Shown: in pieces, positions 9,874 through 21,238 of the stretch
Position numbering within the stretch: position 1 is the first letter of the stretch
How the letters are laid out: each line of letters starts with the position of its first letter
From: Chamaelirium japonicum
Taxonomy: Eukaryota > Streptophyta > Magnoliopsida > Liliales > Melanthiaceae
Assembly: GCA_947650365.1 (NCBI GenBank)
Contig: OX393549.1
Span: 18,457,532-18,521,531, forward strand
Reading direction: 5' to 3'
DNA length: 64,000 bases
Notes under the pieces: model-generated
Database searches by the model: none
Told to the model about the DNA's origin: nothing
Seen by the model: the letters and a program-made list of their open reading frames with translations, nothing else
Made by a program: the position numbers and the translations under genes

Positions 9874-12800
9874 TCACTGGCTTGCTGTTTGTAGTTGAAC
9901 TAGCTGACTGTAAACACTTCCAGGTTGTCTAATCAGGTCCTCATGCTGGCCCATTTCCCAGACTTTACCGTCTTTCAGCACGGCGATCACATTCGCATCG
10001 CGAATGGTTGATAATCTGTGAGCCACTGTAATCGTCGTTCGACCTTCCATCAGCACATTTAGAGCCTCCTGAACAAGTATCTCAGAGGCTGTATCCAGTG
10101 CACTAGTAGCCTCGTCGAGAAGAAGGATAGAAGGATCTTTTAAAATCGCTCGGGCAATCGCGACTCTCTGTTTCTGACCCCCTGAAAGCTGCACACCCCG
10201 CTCCCCGACATGGGTATAGTACCCTTCGGGCATTCGACTAATAAATCCATGAGCATTTGCAGCTCTTGCAGCTTTCATCACCTCAATTTCTGAAGCACCA
10301 TCCTTCCCATATAATATATTGTCATAGATTGTGGTTGAGAACAGTGCTGGCTCCTGCTGGACCAAACCAATTCTATGTCTCAAGGATCTCAAGTTCAAAC
10401 CTCTAATATCCCTCCCATCGATCAGGATTACTCCGTTAAAAGGATCGTAGAATCTCATTAAGAGCGCAATCACGGAACTCTTCCCGGACCCACTTCCGCC
10501 GACTAATGCAAGACTGGCTCCTGCTGCCACATGTAAGCTCAAGCCATCCAGGACAGTGACATCAGGCCTGGTGGGATACTTGAAACTCACTTCCCTGAAT
10601 TCTATCTCCCCTTGGACTTCTTCTACCATTTCTGATGCAGGGTCCTTGGGGTCTATGCTTGTTCTCCTTTCAAGAATTGAGAAAACCGAGCCAAGTGCCC
10701 GTGATCCCTTTGCGATATCCGGTGCCAGAGCTAGTGTTTCTGCAACTCCAAGTGATGTGATTATCAGCACCATGAAGGACTTCATGATATTACCAAAGTT
10801 GGAAACTCCTTGCTTGACAAGCTGTGATGCATGCCACAAGCCTAGTGCATATGAGCAAAAGGCGAAGAATTGTGACAAGCCGTAGCATACTCCCGATATG
10901 TGCCCACGTAAGTGAGCTTGCTTGTTTGGCTTGCTTAGTTCATGTACGTAGTGCGAAGAAATCCGGTCCTCAGCGCCAAATGCAGCCACTGTTCGGATGT
11001 TGGTGATGGCTTCTTGAGCCACAGAAGTCGACCGAGCATAGGCGTTGGCGTACTTTCCTCCAAATCCCTTGAGAAATAGTTGCTGCATGAGGACTTCATG
11101 AGCATTAGACAACATACTAATGCAATCAATCATCAGCTTATGTGGCGTATTTTGATGATACCTCGGCTATTGAGGCACCGATGAGGAGAGGAAAGGTTGC
11201 AAGGACTACAGAAGCCATTCGCCAACTGAGCAGAAATGCGATAGTGAATGCTGTCACGGTAAGTGACACATTCTGAACAATGATCGACATCCGGTCTGCG
11301 AGAGCACTTCGCACTAACGTTGCATCGGCTGCTAAGCTTGATGCCAGTGACGCGCTGCAATTCTCTTCCAGATCGAACCACCCAATCTCATTTCTGAGGA
11401 TACCTGCATAGCGAAAAGCAGCATATGTCCGATGTTTTAGCTTTCTGTAGTCGAAACTGGCACCAAAACATGTGCATATCTGAAAACGTTTTAGCTTTTG
11501 GCATGTTCCATCGTGTAATCACCGAAAACCTCACCCCCTATCGATATTTAGCTCAATTGCAGAACGTGTGCACGATGCCCCATCATGCACACGATTTTGT
11601 CTCCAGGGAGTAGTTGGCTCAACTGCAGAACGTGCGCACGGTGGGGACATCGTACTTACTGTTGTCACTTTCATGATCTCTTCTAATTACAAACCGAGCT
11701 GTACTTTCTGTTGTCATCAGATGCTGAGACTATTACATTGACAATGAGTGCAGAGGCCTCAATGGACTTTCCTCATATATTGAGGCTTATGAGGATGCCA
11801 TTGAGCACAGAGGCCTCAGTGGGCCTCATCCTCAGATGTTGTTGATCTGGGGATGTCACTGAGAGTATAGGCCTCAGTAACAAGGTCAGCTTAATATCTT
11901 ACAATTAGTACGAACCAAAATATCGTCTACTGAGGATGACTCATAGCGTTGAACTCAATACTTTGCTCATAAAGGAGAAATACCTTCTGATGCTTATAGA
12001 GTAGGTACTGCCACTTTCTGACGACCATAAGTTCAATTGTTAGGTTGATGCCATGTGTCTTGTATTGTCCATGCATCTACAATTCTTTGTGAGCTATTCT
12101 CACCCATGGAGACCACACTCTTTTCTTGGGCGCTGATGAAGCAATTTGTGTTGGACCTATCTTTAATGAGATCTGATTGGGATAAGTCGATGAGATTCGG
12201 GAGGACTAGTTTGAGAATTTTGGCAAGAATCTTGCTGATGATTTTGTTTCCATTTTAAGGATCACGGTAGTGAAAGAGAAGTTGATCCTTTCCAAACAGA
12301 AAAAACATTAATAGAAGTCCTTGAAAATGGCTAAAATATCTGGTTTAAGGGTATCCCAGAAGGTGTGAAAGAAAAGTAGAGGAAAGTTGTCATGGCCGGG
12401 GATTTATCTGCTCCGAGGTTGAAGACAGTTGTTTGAATTTCTTTTTTCTGAGAAAGGAATGGATGGCTGGGACATAGAGGTAGTAATTGGCTGGTAAAGT
12501 CTCATCCAATTGATTTTGATCCTAAAGGGTTGTGGGGGTTTGAAGAAGGCTTTGAGGTGTTAAGTGAAAGACTAAGCATTCTCTTCCGTATTTGAGGCGG
12601 AGGAGTTGCCTACCGGAAGAGTTGGAATGCTACTGATGCGTCCCTAGCGCTTCCTAATCTGTGAATGCTATTGACGTGTCTCCTACCAGAAGCGTTGGAA
12701 TGCTCTTTGAGTGATTATTATTCTACAAATTCTCTATTATCGTATTTTTCTTGTTTCTTTTTTTTTCACTTTGTAAATTCAAAATTTATGTTTGCTTGCC

Positions 12801-14148
12801 CACTTTTCGCCCCCACTCCTAATAGAGATCCGATGACAATTTTATCATACAAACACCTTTTAAAGTAATCTAGTGTTAAATTGAAATATATAAGGAAAGG
12901 CAGTGACAAAAACCTGAGAAAATAAGGAGCCGAACTCGCGTGGTAAGCTTCTCCCCCATCAATGTATAGAAGTAATGCTGTAACAAATATATGGGCACTG
13001 TAACAATGGCTGCTCCAATGAAAATGAGAGAAATCATCTTGATCTCATGCTTGATGTGTAGCTTGTCATGAGAATAAAACACAGTCAAGATGTGCGTGAT
13101 CCCAAGGGCGAATAGAGGACCTTCTATGCCTGCCAATATGGCACCCACAGATCCCAATATAGCAAACGGCCACTCGGGCTTATTCAGTCTAATTATTCTC
13201 GAAATGGATGGCGTCGGTCCTGACTTGATCGAGCCTAAGTCTTGGGTCTTGTCCTGATCTCCTAGAGTCGCTGATTTGGCCTTCCCATGATTCACTCCAT
13301 TCTCAGGAATCTTTATGAGTGGTGATGATCCAGAAAAGTCCCTGGAAGAAACAATCTCGCTTTTAGAGTTGGCTAATTTCACCCGAAATAAATTTTTTTT
13401 CTCTTTTATGTCTGTGTGCAACTGCAAGGTGGATTCAAAATTTATTTGGAAAAGATTCCATCTTCAAATGAACTTACATGAACTCATTAGGACCATCATG
13501 TCTCCTGTTTTGGATGTTTTCTGATATTTGAGTCCTAACTAGCATGGCATACTCTCCATCTTCTCCCTTAGATGTCAATTCCATGTGTGTGCCACTTTCA
13601 ACAACTTTGCCATTTTTTAAGACAACAATGCTATCAGCATTGCTGATTGTAGATAATCTGTGTGCAACCACAATTGTTGTCCTGCCCAACTTTACTTTCT
13701 CCAATGCGCGTTGTACTAGGCATTCAGATTCTGTATCTAGAGCACTAGTAGCTTCATCTAGAAGTAAGATCTTAGGATTTCTAAGTACCGCTCTTGCGAT
13801 GGCAATACACTGCTTCTGGCCTCCAGAAAGTTGAGTTCCACCCACTCCCACCTTAGTAAAAGAACATTAAGTTTCAGATATCTAGGTACAAATACATCAG
13901 CTATACTTTGTAAAGAATGTGTTAGATGTAGTCATAGTTTAGTCTCACATGGTCTGTGGTATTGTAATGGTGTGCATTCTCTCCCTATATAAGGAGAGGT
14001 AGTGCTAGTATAATGAGAATCAATATGTGTGGGACTAAACTATGACTACATGGTCTGTGATATTGTAATGGTGTGCATTCTCTCCCTACATAAGGAGAGG
14101 TAGTGCTAGTATAATGAAAATCAATACAATAAAGTATTCTATCCAAAC

Positions 14149-14183
<35 letters not shown>

Positions 14184-16770
14184 CATGTGTTACCAACCTC
14201 GGTTAAGTAGCCATTGGGTAGAGCTTGTATGAAAGAATGGACATTTGCAACTTTTGCAGCTTCCATAATATCCTCCATGTCTGCATCTTCTCTTCCAAAC
14301 CAGATGTTTCTAGCAATCGAGGTCGAAAACAATGCAGGGTCTTGACTCACCAGTCCAAGTTGTTTCCGTAGCCACTTCAGCTGAAGTTTTGTAATGTCAT
14401 GCCCATCCAATAGTATTTGACCTAATGAAAACAATGCAGGCCGGCTTATATTTGCCATGTTCGTCCCAAATTGGTAATGAGTTGTAGATCTGTACCTGAA
14501 ATTGGCTCATAGAATCTTTCAATCAAGGAAAGAATAGTGCTCTTTCCTGATCCACTTTGACCCACAATAGCAAAAGTTTTCCCTGCACTGACTGAAAAGC
14601 TTAGATCTTCAAAGACCATGTTCTTTCTTGAGGGGTAAGCAAAAGAGACCCTGAAGAACTCTATGTGGCCTGCAACTTCCGGTAAGACTACTACACTTTC
14701 TGGATTTTCCGAAGAACTTAAAGTCTTTTCTATCATGCTTATGATACCGCTTGCAGCAGCTCGACCTTGTGCAAATGAGCTGAGGTTTGGAGCTGCTTGT
14801 CCGAGAGCGCTACATGTTCAAAATTAGTGTTCCTTAAGGGAAAGTTTCGTAAAAATCAAAATTTACTTTAACAAGAAGTACTACGTAACTGGAACTTACA
14901 ATCCACTGAAGATGACATTTAGGATTGTTGTGAATGCTTTGCCACCATTTGTAACTCGATGCGTAACAAGAATTCCAGCGTACCAGAGGAGCAGTGACCA
15001 TGCACAAAATAGCAGGCCATATGTACAGCCAACCCCAAGTCCTTTCGCTAGTCCACTCTTCTTTCCCAGCTTTAGTGCAGTGTTAAGTGACATGGAATAG
15101 GCCTCAACAGCTTTATCTTCACCGACGTATGAGTACACAGTGCGGACCTGCGAGATCACCTGAACGAGGAAGAAGATAGAAAGGCTAAATCGCCATTATG
15201 CTTTACTCAATATGTTGACTAGTATTATGATTTTTTAGGCTAAAAATCCTAAATTTACTGCATATAAATGCTTAATTTCTCGTAGAAAGGGGTTGTAATA
15301 CCCTATGTTAACATGGAGAACCATGGTGGGAAAGCTACAAAGGGCTAGCTGCTTAAATGTATTAGGGCACATTAAGGCCAATACTTAAAGAAACACACCA
15401 AGATATGGTCACTTACTTACGGGTGAGAATATCACACAAGGCAAATGCATATAAGGGTGGCGAGTAAAATATGTTAGACATTGATTTACTCGGTTAATCT
15501 CACTTCGTGTCACGTGCTTTTGTCCAATGTCCCGGGTAAATGGTTTTCCAAGTTTCATTTTTTTACTAGTTGGGTGGCACATTAGAGGCCCCACCAAAAT
15601 TGGTTGGACATTGATTGCCCACCACGGGCCATACATTATTTGCCCAAGAGATCTATTCGATACATTGGATATCCTGATTTGCCCAGCAAAAAAGAACATG
15701 GAACATTTAATTTTCCGAGACATCATTGTCCTTGCCCATGAATGTCTCAAGCAAACGAATTTCCCATCCCATTTATGTCTCGCCAAAAGATGCACTAACA
15801 TATCAGATTATCCAAAAGCAAAATGCAAAATAAAAAATTGTAGGTCTGCTCAGCTACCTCTTCTGCAACTTTTCCTGCTTGAGCATATGCAGCCTCACCC
15901 TTCTTCGATAAACTGGACATTATGATGGTGTATGTACCACCAGCAATAACCATTAATGGAACCACAGCCAGGGTGAGTAGGGTGAGCTGCCATACTGATG
16001 AAAACCCTACGATGAATCCCACTGAGGATTGAGCAAGGTACCGTAAACAGTGGCCTGCCTGCATTAAACATTGAGAGTAAGGTTTTGTTGTCGAACTAAT
16101 TTCAGCGAATAATCTAATTTGCCAATCTGATCCCTACACAAATTGCATCTTCGTGTATCTTGATGTGATCCTTCTCATCGGTTTTCTTTTATGTGTTCTT
16201 TCGAAAACATTAAAAGCTTATACAAAACTCATGATCCAATATATATATATATACCTTTTCACCAATCGCGTCCTGCACAAGTATCATATCAGTTGATATA
16301 TGGTGAAGTATATTCTCATTTCTCGCATCTGTATCAAAATATCGCACATCTTGTTTCACGATAGACCGGATGTAGTTTACCCTCAAACGGGCCGTTTGTC
16401 TCTCTCCAGTTTGCATCCAGAAAGCCACCCCTGTACATGCAAATTGGAATGCTATTTTCATTATTGAGTACCTATTGCTGCTTCTATTCAACCTATACAT
16501 ATCAATTTGAAATGATAATATCAAAAGTGTATGAGGTGATTTACCCATCCATGCTGATGCCATCACCATAAGTCCTAAATATACCAGCTGCAATGCATGC
16601 TGCAATTGAAGAAAAAAAATTAAACATGTTTTAGCGTTATCAAAATAAGCAAAGTACTTAGGGTGTCAGATCAATACACATAAATACACATCTATATAAC
16701 ATGCTATGGCTGTTCACAAGCTGATTAGGACAAAAAGGCATGAGATAGATCTAGCCATCGATCAAGTTCT

Positions 16771-16821
<51 letters not shown>

Positions 16822-19058
16822 AAAAAGAGCCCTCTCTCCCTTGTGTGAATAAGTCTCTCTCATAAATTCTATCAAAAATCTACTATAAATATATTAGAAA
16901 CCTACTATAAATATGATAAATACCTATTCAATAGTATTTAATGGCCATTTGATGTTAATTAGTACTTTTTTTTAAAGGTTAATTAGTAGTCTCTCTAATA
17001 ATTGAATCACACCTTGAAGGCAGCTGCGGTCGCCGAAGACGGCCGTCTGAGTGCCGACGGGCACAGGCATTTACTAGTAGAATACATTATTTGGATTTGG
17101 CTAGATTTACTACACTTGATTGTCAAACGAAAGTAGGCCGAGAATCGAGTTAAACCATCCTCATTACTCTTTATAGCATATAATTTGTTATATCTTGAAT
17201 CATTTCACTAGTATTAATAGAAATATAATAAATGTTGCAAAGTTGAATATGATGCTATTAAGAATAATGAAAGTGAGGATAAAACCTAGTTGAGGATTGT
17301 ATCATATATCTTGAAGTAGGTGACAACATGAAGCATGGAAATAAGTATCAACTGTTAGAACTACATTGTGTATATGATCTTGTACCAAAAAAAAAAAACA
17401 TATGGTTGTATATATTTGGCCTCAAGGCCCCTAAAGTAAAGCAAACATATGTCTCCAACTGATAGCTCAGTTGGTAAGACATATGTCACTTGCGGCCTTG
17501 GTCAATGGTTCGAGTAAGTGCTACGGTATATTTCCTTCCGCTTTACAATGGCGGGCCTCCCTTTCGTCTTGGTGGCTAGTTTTCGTACCTTTGGGGCTAA
17601 TAAAAACCAGGGCATTTCTCTCGCTCCTATGGCAAGCTTCGATCCTTGGTCAGATGGTCTATCTTGTGCTGGTACACTATCATGTGATCTACTGACTACT
17701 ACAAAAAAAATGGTTTTTTTTTTTAAAATATTATTAAAAAAACAAATATTTAACTAAATAGCGATTGACCAAAACTATTTACCAACCTAGCGCTCTGATA
17801 GCCATGTGGCATGTCAGCGCCGTAAAGCGAGCGCAAGATTATTATTTTTGGTACAAGTAGAACCCGATATTTGGATTACCGGGTTTACTCGAAAATTCAA
17901 CGAGAAAACGGTAAGTATAGGACCTTGGTATCCATAAAACGTAGGGCTGACAATTTCGGACCCGACACGACCCGACACGAAGTTAGCGGGTCTGGGTCAG
18001 GGCTAAACGGGTTTGGGTCGTAAACGGGTCGACACGATAGACCCGTTTAATAAACGGGTCGGGTCCGGGTTTAGGGTCTGGACACGATAGACCCGGGAAG
18101 ACCCGTTTAGTATTCAGCGGGTCGTGTCGAGTCGGGTCGGGTTGGGTCTACCCGCAATCCGATACTATAATATATAATACCAGCGGGTCTTTCAGGTCAG
18201 GTCGGGTCGAGTCGGATTGGGTCGGATCGGGTCAACTGAATAGTCCGGGTGATAAACGGGTCTTACCGGGTCTTATCGGGTCTACCCGTTTATTGGCGGG
18301 TCGGGTACGGGTTTAGGATCTAGACACGATTAGTTAAACGGGTCGGGTCCGGGTCTGGGGTTTTTGGACACGAACACGACTAGACACGACACGACCCGAC
18401 CCGACCCGATTGCCACCCCTAATAAAACGGCTAAGTGTGGGTTAAACCCGGTAAACCAAATACCGGGTTCTACTTGAAACCTAAAAAAAAAACACCCTGC
18501 GCTCGCTTTGCAGTTCTGACATGCCGCGTGGCTGTCAGAGCGCTAACTTGGTAAATAGTTTTGATCTACAGCTATTTAGTTAAATATTTATTTTTTTAAT
18601 AATATTTTGAAAAAAACCCCTAAAAAAAATAAAAAATAACACTACTACTGAAACAGATCACTATAAAACACCCAACAATGCAGTTGATGCACTTCACAAG
18701 ACCCAGAAGAAAGAGAGAAAACAGGCAAGGAGATCGAAACCATTCAGAAGCTATTTAAGTTAGCCCAGCCCACCTTTGAAACCTCTGAGGCCAACCTGTG
18801 AGGGTGCCCGGACATTGAACCCAGGGAGTCGATCATCCGGCCGAAGAGCACGAAGAAGACGGGGAGCGCCGCACCATGGGCGCACGACCCAATGCTGCCG
18901 AAGAGCATCAAGCAGCAGTCAATCCTGTCGGCGAGATAGAACATGCCGCCGGACGTTGGGACCGCGGCCCTCGGACTATTGTCCGTTCCCGGTGGGTCGC
19001 CGTTTTCCCGGTGTTCGGCTTCGCCGGAGGGCAGTGTGGAGAGCTCCATGCCTTCCAT
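9874..19058 (-). CDS. ABCB (MDR/P-glycoprotein) full-size transporter, ABCB13/14-like, 11 exons
   Basis: Exons in transcript order: 18,774-19,058; 16,545-16,599; 16,255-16,430; 15,858-16,058; 14,900-15,159; 14,496-14,809; 14,198-14,421; 13,478-13,851; 12,914-13,341; 11,162-11,403; 9,874-11,082. All borders are GT-AG with matching phases and give 1,255 codons without a stop, the usual length for the family (about 1,250). Order is TMD1-NBD1-linker-TMD2-NBD2. NBD1 has Walker A near 409-417, LSGGQ at 513-517, Walker B LLLDE near 534-538 and the H-loop His near 569. NBD2 has Walker A near 1,048-1,056, LSGGQ near 1,152-1,156 and Walker B Asp near 1,176. In plants such full transporters sit in the plasma membrane and use ATP to export or import auxin and other small molecules; the substrate here is unknown. 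Similarity to ABCB13/14 is by recall of TMD1 and NBD motifs. In NBD1 the residue two places after the signature is Cys520 where Arg is usual. Confidence 0.92.
11404..12913. other. ABCB intron 9 (1.5 kb) with repeat debris
   Basis: Contains GTGTGCACGATG / CATCATGCACACGAT motifs at about 11,565-11,645 and three copies of an AGAGGCCTCA(A/G)TG-type word at about 11,750-11,880. Short GTTGGAATGCT repeats lie near 12,620-12,710. No open frame of interest was found. The size and content suggest one or more old LTR fragments inserted in the intron. Confidence 0.5.
13928..14126. mobile_element. Small repeat element in ABCB intron 7: inverted arms plus a 75-bp direct repeat
   Basis: A 22-bp arm at 13,928-13,949 recurs inverted at 14,028-14,049 with one mismatch. 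Immediately inside and outside the right arm are two direct copies of a 75-bp block (13,951-14,025 and 14,052-14,126, offset 101) containing CTCTCCCTATATAAGGAGAGG and ending in GAATCAATA. The TATAAGG box inside a short hairpin looks like a piece of a small LTR or TRIM. A CT microsatellite follows at 14,155-14,180. Confidence 0.5.
16771..16818. repeat. (GA)n microsatellite in ABCB intron 1
   Basis: About 48 bases of uninterrupted GA dinucleotide on the plus strand (CT in the sense of the gene). Confidence 0.95.
17452..17570 (+). mobile_element. tRNA-derived SINE in ABCB intron 1
   Basis: A box TAGCTCAGTTGG at 17,463-17,474 and B box GGTTCGAGTAA at 17,507-17,517, about 33 bases apart as in tRNA-derived Pol III promoters. 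The 3' body (AAGTGCTACGG, CCGCTTTACAATGGC) matches the copy at 7,110-7,240, which establishes a dispersed family. Orientation is opposite to the ABCB gene. The 3' end is uncertain and may extend toward 17,640. Confidence 0.7.
17712..18621. mobile_element. Mutator-like MITE with about 200-bp terminal inverted repeats, interrupted by a hAT MITE
   Basis: The left arm (17,712 to about 17,905) and the right arm (about 18,430-18,621) are long inverted repeats: both contain AAATATTTAACTAAATAG, ACTATTTACCAA, AGCGCTCTGA, GCATGTCAG and AAGCGAGCGCA in mirrored order. The element is flanked by AAAAAAAAT at 17,703-17,711 and 18,622-18,630, a 9-bp duplication as made by Mutator-like elements, though the target is A-rich. 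Without the nested insertion it would be about 420 bp, mostly hairpin. No transposase is present. Confidence 0.75.
17942..18421. mobile_element. hAT MITE (GGGTCGGGT type) nested in the Mutator-like MITE
   Basis: Begins TAGGGCTGACAAT and ends ATTGCCACCCCTA, an inverted pair with two mismatches. It is flanked by a perfect 8-bp duplication ATAAAACG at 17,934-17,941 and 18,422-18,429. The interior is GGGTCGGGT-rich like the element at 6,628-7,076, so the two belong to one family. The insertion lies in the loop of the older hairpin element. Confidence 0.85.
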
Positions 19059-19255
19059 TGCTGAAGATGGCGGGAGAAAAAGACTATAGAGGGCAGAGAA
19101 ATAAGGCCTGTGGGGAGCCGTTGCTTAAAAGGGCCTCAACTGTATACCTTCGGCTATCCAACTAACTCCCCCGCTTTCTAACTGTATATCTCGTGATTGG
19201 CAATGCTGATCTGCTGTGTAACAACAAGAAAACAATGGGAAAAAGCAACTCAAGA

Positions 19256-20170
19256 CTACTTTCCATGGTTGTAACATTTGTTGGTGGTCTTGATTGCCAT
19301 GGGTCCCTTGATTGCGGTATTTGTTGGCCGCCTCCAAGGATGACGTTGTGCATGGATATCCACACATCCCCACTCGAGCTCATGGAGGATGGTGCCGAAT
19401 TGTGAGCTTGTTCCGTAAAAGCAAAAATCGCGGGCTTGGGGGTGATTTTGTGAACACATCAGCAATTTTGTGATTCCTCGGAACCTGAGCAAGACGCATG
19501 GAACCCTTGAGATTGAGGACATGCTCGTGGATGAAATGGATGTCAATGCCGATATGCTTTGTTCTACCGTGAATGATAGGGTTGTTAATGGGTTGGGTTC
19601 GGGTTGGGCCACCCCATGCACAGGCCCGGCCTGCCCCAAACTTATGAGTGTGTGTCCATACCAGGCCCGAGCCAAAATTAAAATTTTTTGAGCTTGGCCC
19701 AAACTCGGCCCAAATTATGCCCATATTTATAACGCGGTATATACATATTTTTTTTTTCATCTTTCTCTTGATCACACAATAAAAGTAGAAAATAGCAATG
19801 ATTATGATATACATTGAAAGGATATATGTGAAATAATGATCCTAAAGTCCAAGGCATTGATATTTATAATGTGGGTACTTTTAAAACTATGTATTCATTG
19901 TAAACAAAAAATAAAGTAAAATATTTCGGGCTTCGGTTCGGGTTTCGGGTCGGGTTAGTGGTTGTCCATATCTGGCCCATAACACAGTCGGGAAAGAACG
20001 TTCAAGCCCAACCCGGCCCAAAGCCCAATCTAACTCTGTCCAAACTAGGTCCAAATCGGCCCCAACTCAGTGGGGTTCGGGTTAGTCCAGGCCCATTAAC
20101 AGTCCTAGTGAAAGACATGATTTTCGAGCGAAGTGAATTGCACTCACATTATCACTATGATAGATCTGAC
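19256..20170 (-). pseudogene. Ty1/copia RNase H C-terminus and 3' end, interrupted by a MITE
   Basis: On the minus strand from about 20,170 the frame reads a copia RNase H tail: SDNVSAIHFARK, then after a MITE insertion GRTKHIGIDIHFIHEHV, the ADVFTK motif and FLLLRNKL. It ends near 19,390 and is followed by a purine stretch GAGTGGGGATG resembling a polypurine tract with the LTR start. Everything from gag to most of RT is missing. The remnant is in the same orientation as the ABCB gene and ends a few hundred bases upstream of its start codon. Confidence 0.75.
19577..20107. mobile_element. hAT MITE inserted in the copia remnant
   Basis: Left end TAGGGTTGTTAATGGG and right end inverse TAGGACTGTTAATGGG form terminal repeats with two mismatches. 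Flanks are GTGAATGA (19,569-19,576) and GTGAAAGA (20,108-20,115), an 8-bp duplication with one change. The interior is rich in GGGTTCGGGTTGGGCC and GGCCCAA words. Removing it brings the two halves of the copia RNase H frame next to each other. Confidence 0.75.
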
Positions 20171-20190
20171 GCAAAACCCTTCTAAACTTT

Positions 20191-20203
20191 GGCGCTGATA
20201 CCA
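20191..20203 (-). other. Copia primer-binding site (TGGTATCAGCGCC)
   Basis: On the minus strand TGGTATCAG matches the start of the initiator-methionine tRNA primer site typical of plant copia elements. Internal sequence follows directly, and the RNase H fragment lies only about 30 bases away, so the element lost nearly its whole internal region. Confidence 0.55.
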
Positions 20204-20700
20204 GTTGTTGTCGCAGAATACCTCAAACAAGGTCTCGATCCGTCATCTCGTACTTGTGGAAGAGATCTAGGGTTTTTGGATCTTCAACAATCCGAAGAGA
20301 AGGATCAAACCGCCGATGATCACAGTCACAGGGAAAAAGAAAACGAGAAAACAATCCACATGACACAAAGAGATTTGTTCACACAGTTTGAAAATCCCTA
20401 CCTTTGTGGGTGTCGGTCACCGCCTTGGAGCAATAGGGAATTAGATTTGGTTTACAACCATTTTCTTCTTCCACACCTTCACTGGATCGCAAGGAGATAA
20501 TCTCCTCTCTTGATCCTCGATCTTCTTCATCTTATAAACTCGATGGAGAAGCCCGGAGCAAGACCCTAAAATCAGCCATCAAATATAATGACAACTTCTC
20601 TTTTAAAACCTAGAGAGAAAATCCCTATTTAAACTCCCATGTCCGTGCACAAAAAAATAGGCTGGCCAATGCCCATTTCGCCCTAGCCGCCTAACCTGAC
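20204..20700 (-). mobile_element. Probable 5' LTR of the truncated copia element
   Basis: The sequence abutting the primer-binding site on its 5' side (minus strand) should be LTR. It carries TCATGTGGATTG and a TGTGTGAACAAA segment but no checked partner LTR, and the outer boundary is a guess. A weak plus-strand open frame (20,189-20,500) is judged spurious. Confidence 0.35.
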
Positions 20701-20869
20701 ACCCAAGGCACTAGAATTTCACCCTGGGTGAAATCCAGTGCGTAACCCCCTGTTGCTAGCGCTCTATAGGGATTGGGCGCCGCACGGTTGGCACCCTGTG
20801 TGTGTGCCCTAGTTCCACTGTGGGTACGCCAGTTCTTTGTGAAAACTGAGCCATTCCCCGACAGAGAAT

Positions 20870-21200
20870 CCATCATATTAGAAAAAAAGTGAAAAGAAGC
20901 GCTGGAGTGCAGAACCCCATCGGGCTGAATAAAATGGAACAAGGCCTCAATGAGCTCCCGATCTTCGCAAGGGTCAACTCCCAAGTGTCGACCTTGCCAG
21001 TGAAGATTCTCTTGTTCTTCTCAAGACAGTTGGACCACATGACTGCAATGACAAGAATATCCCAACCCCTCGTGCTTCCACCCAACACATCCATCGGCGC
21101 ACAATCGCAATTGTATTCTCAGCCGAAAATCAATCAGTGTTTAAGGAGAGGACTATGGATGCGACAATGTCCAATTTTATTGATGAGCACTGCTATTTGA
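20870..21200 (-). pseudogene. LINE-type reverse transcriptase C-terminal remnant (zf-RVT-like)
   Basis: The minus-strand frame around 20,873-21,094 contains WSNCLEKNKRIFTGK, which resembles the conserved W..W.ERN.RIF motif after the zinc-binding region of plant non-LTR retrotransposon polymerases. Only this end segment is present. Assignment is by motif recall. Confidence 0.45.
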
Positions 21201-21238
21201 ACACGTATCCATCGCCAACACTCCGAGCGCAGGCCGAT

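Noticed and set aside
15409..15925. Overlapping 130-codon open frames on both strands in ABCB intron 4
   Set aside because: The flanking exons splice cleanly around it and neither product shows a domain.
17463..17517. tRNA gene in ABCB intron 1
   Set aside because: A and B boxes are present but no cloverleaf or acceptor stem, and the same extended sequence recurs at 7,110-7,240, so it is a SINE.
9874..19058. ABCB locus as a pseudogene because no single long frame spans it
   Set aside because: Eleven exons join in phase with GT-AG borders and give a full-length transporter with both nucleotide-binding domains intact.
19256..19814. Minus-strand open frames of about 145 codons as host genes
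   Set aside because: They are copia RNase H tail plus hAT MITE sequence read together.
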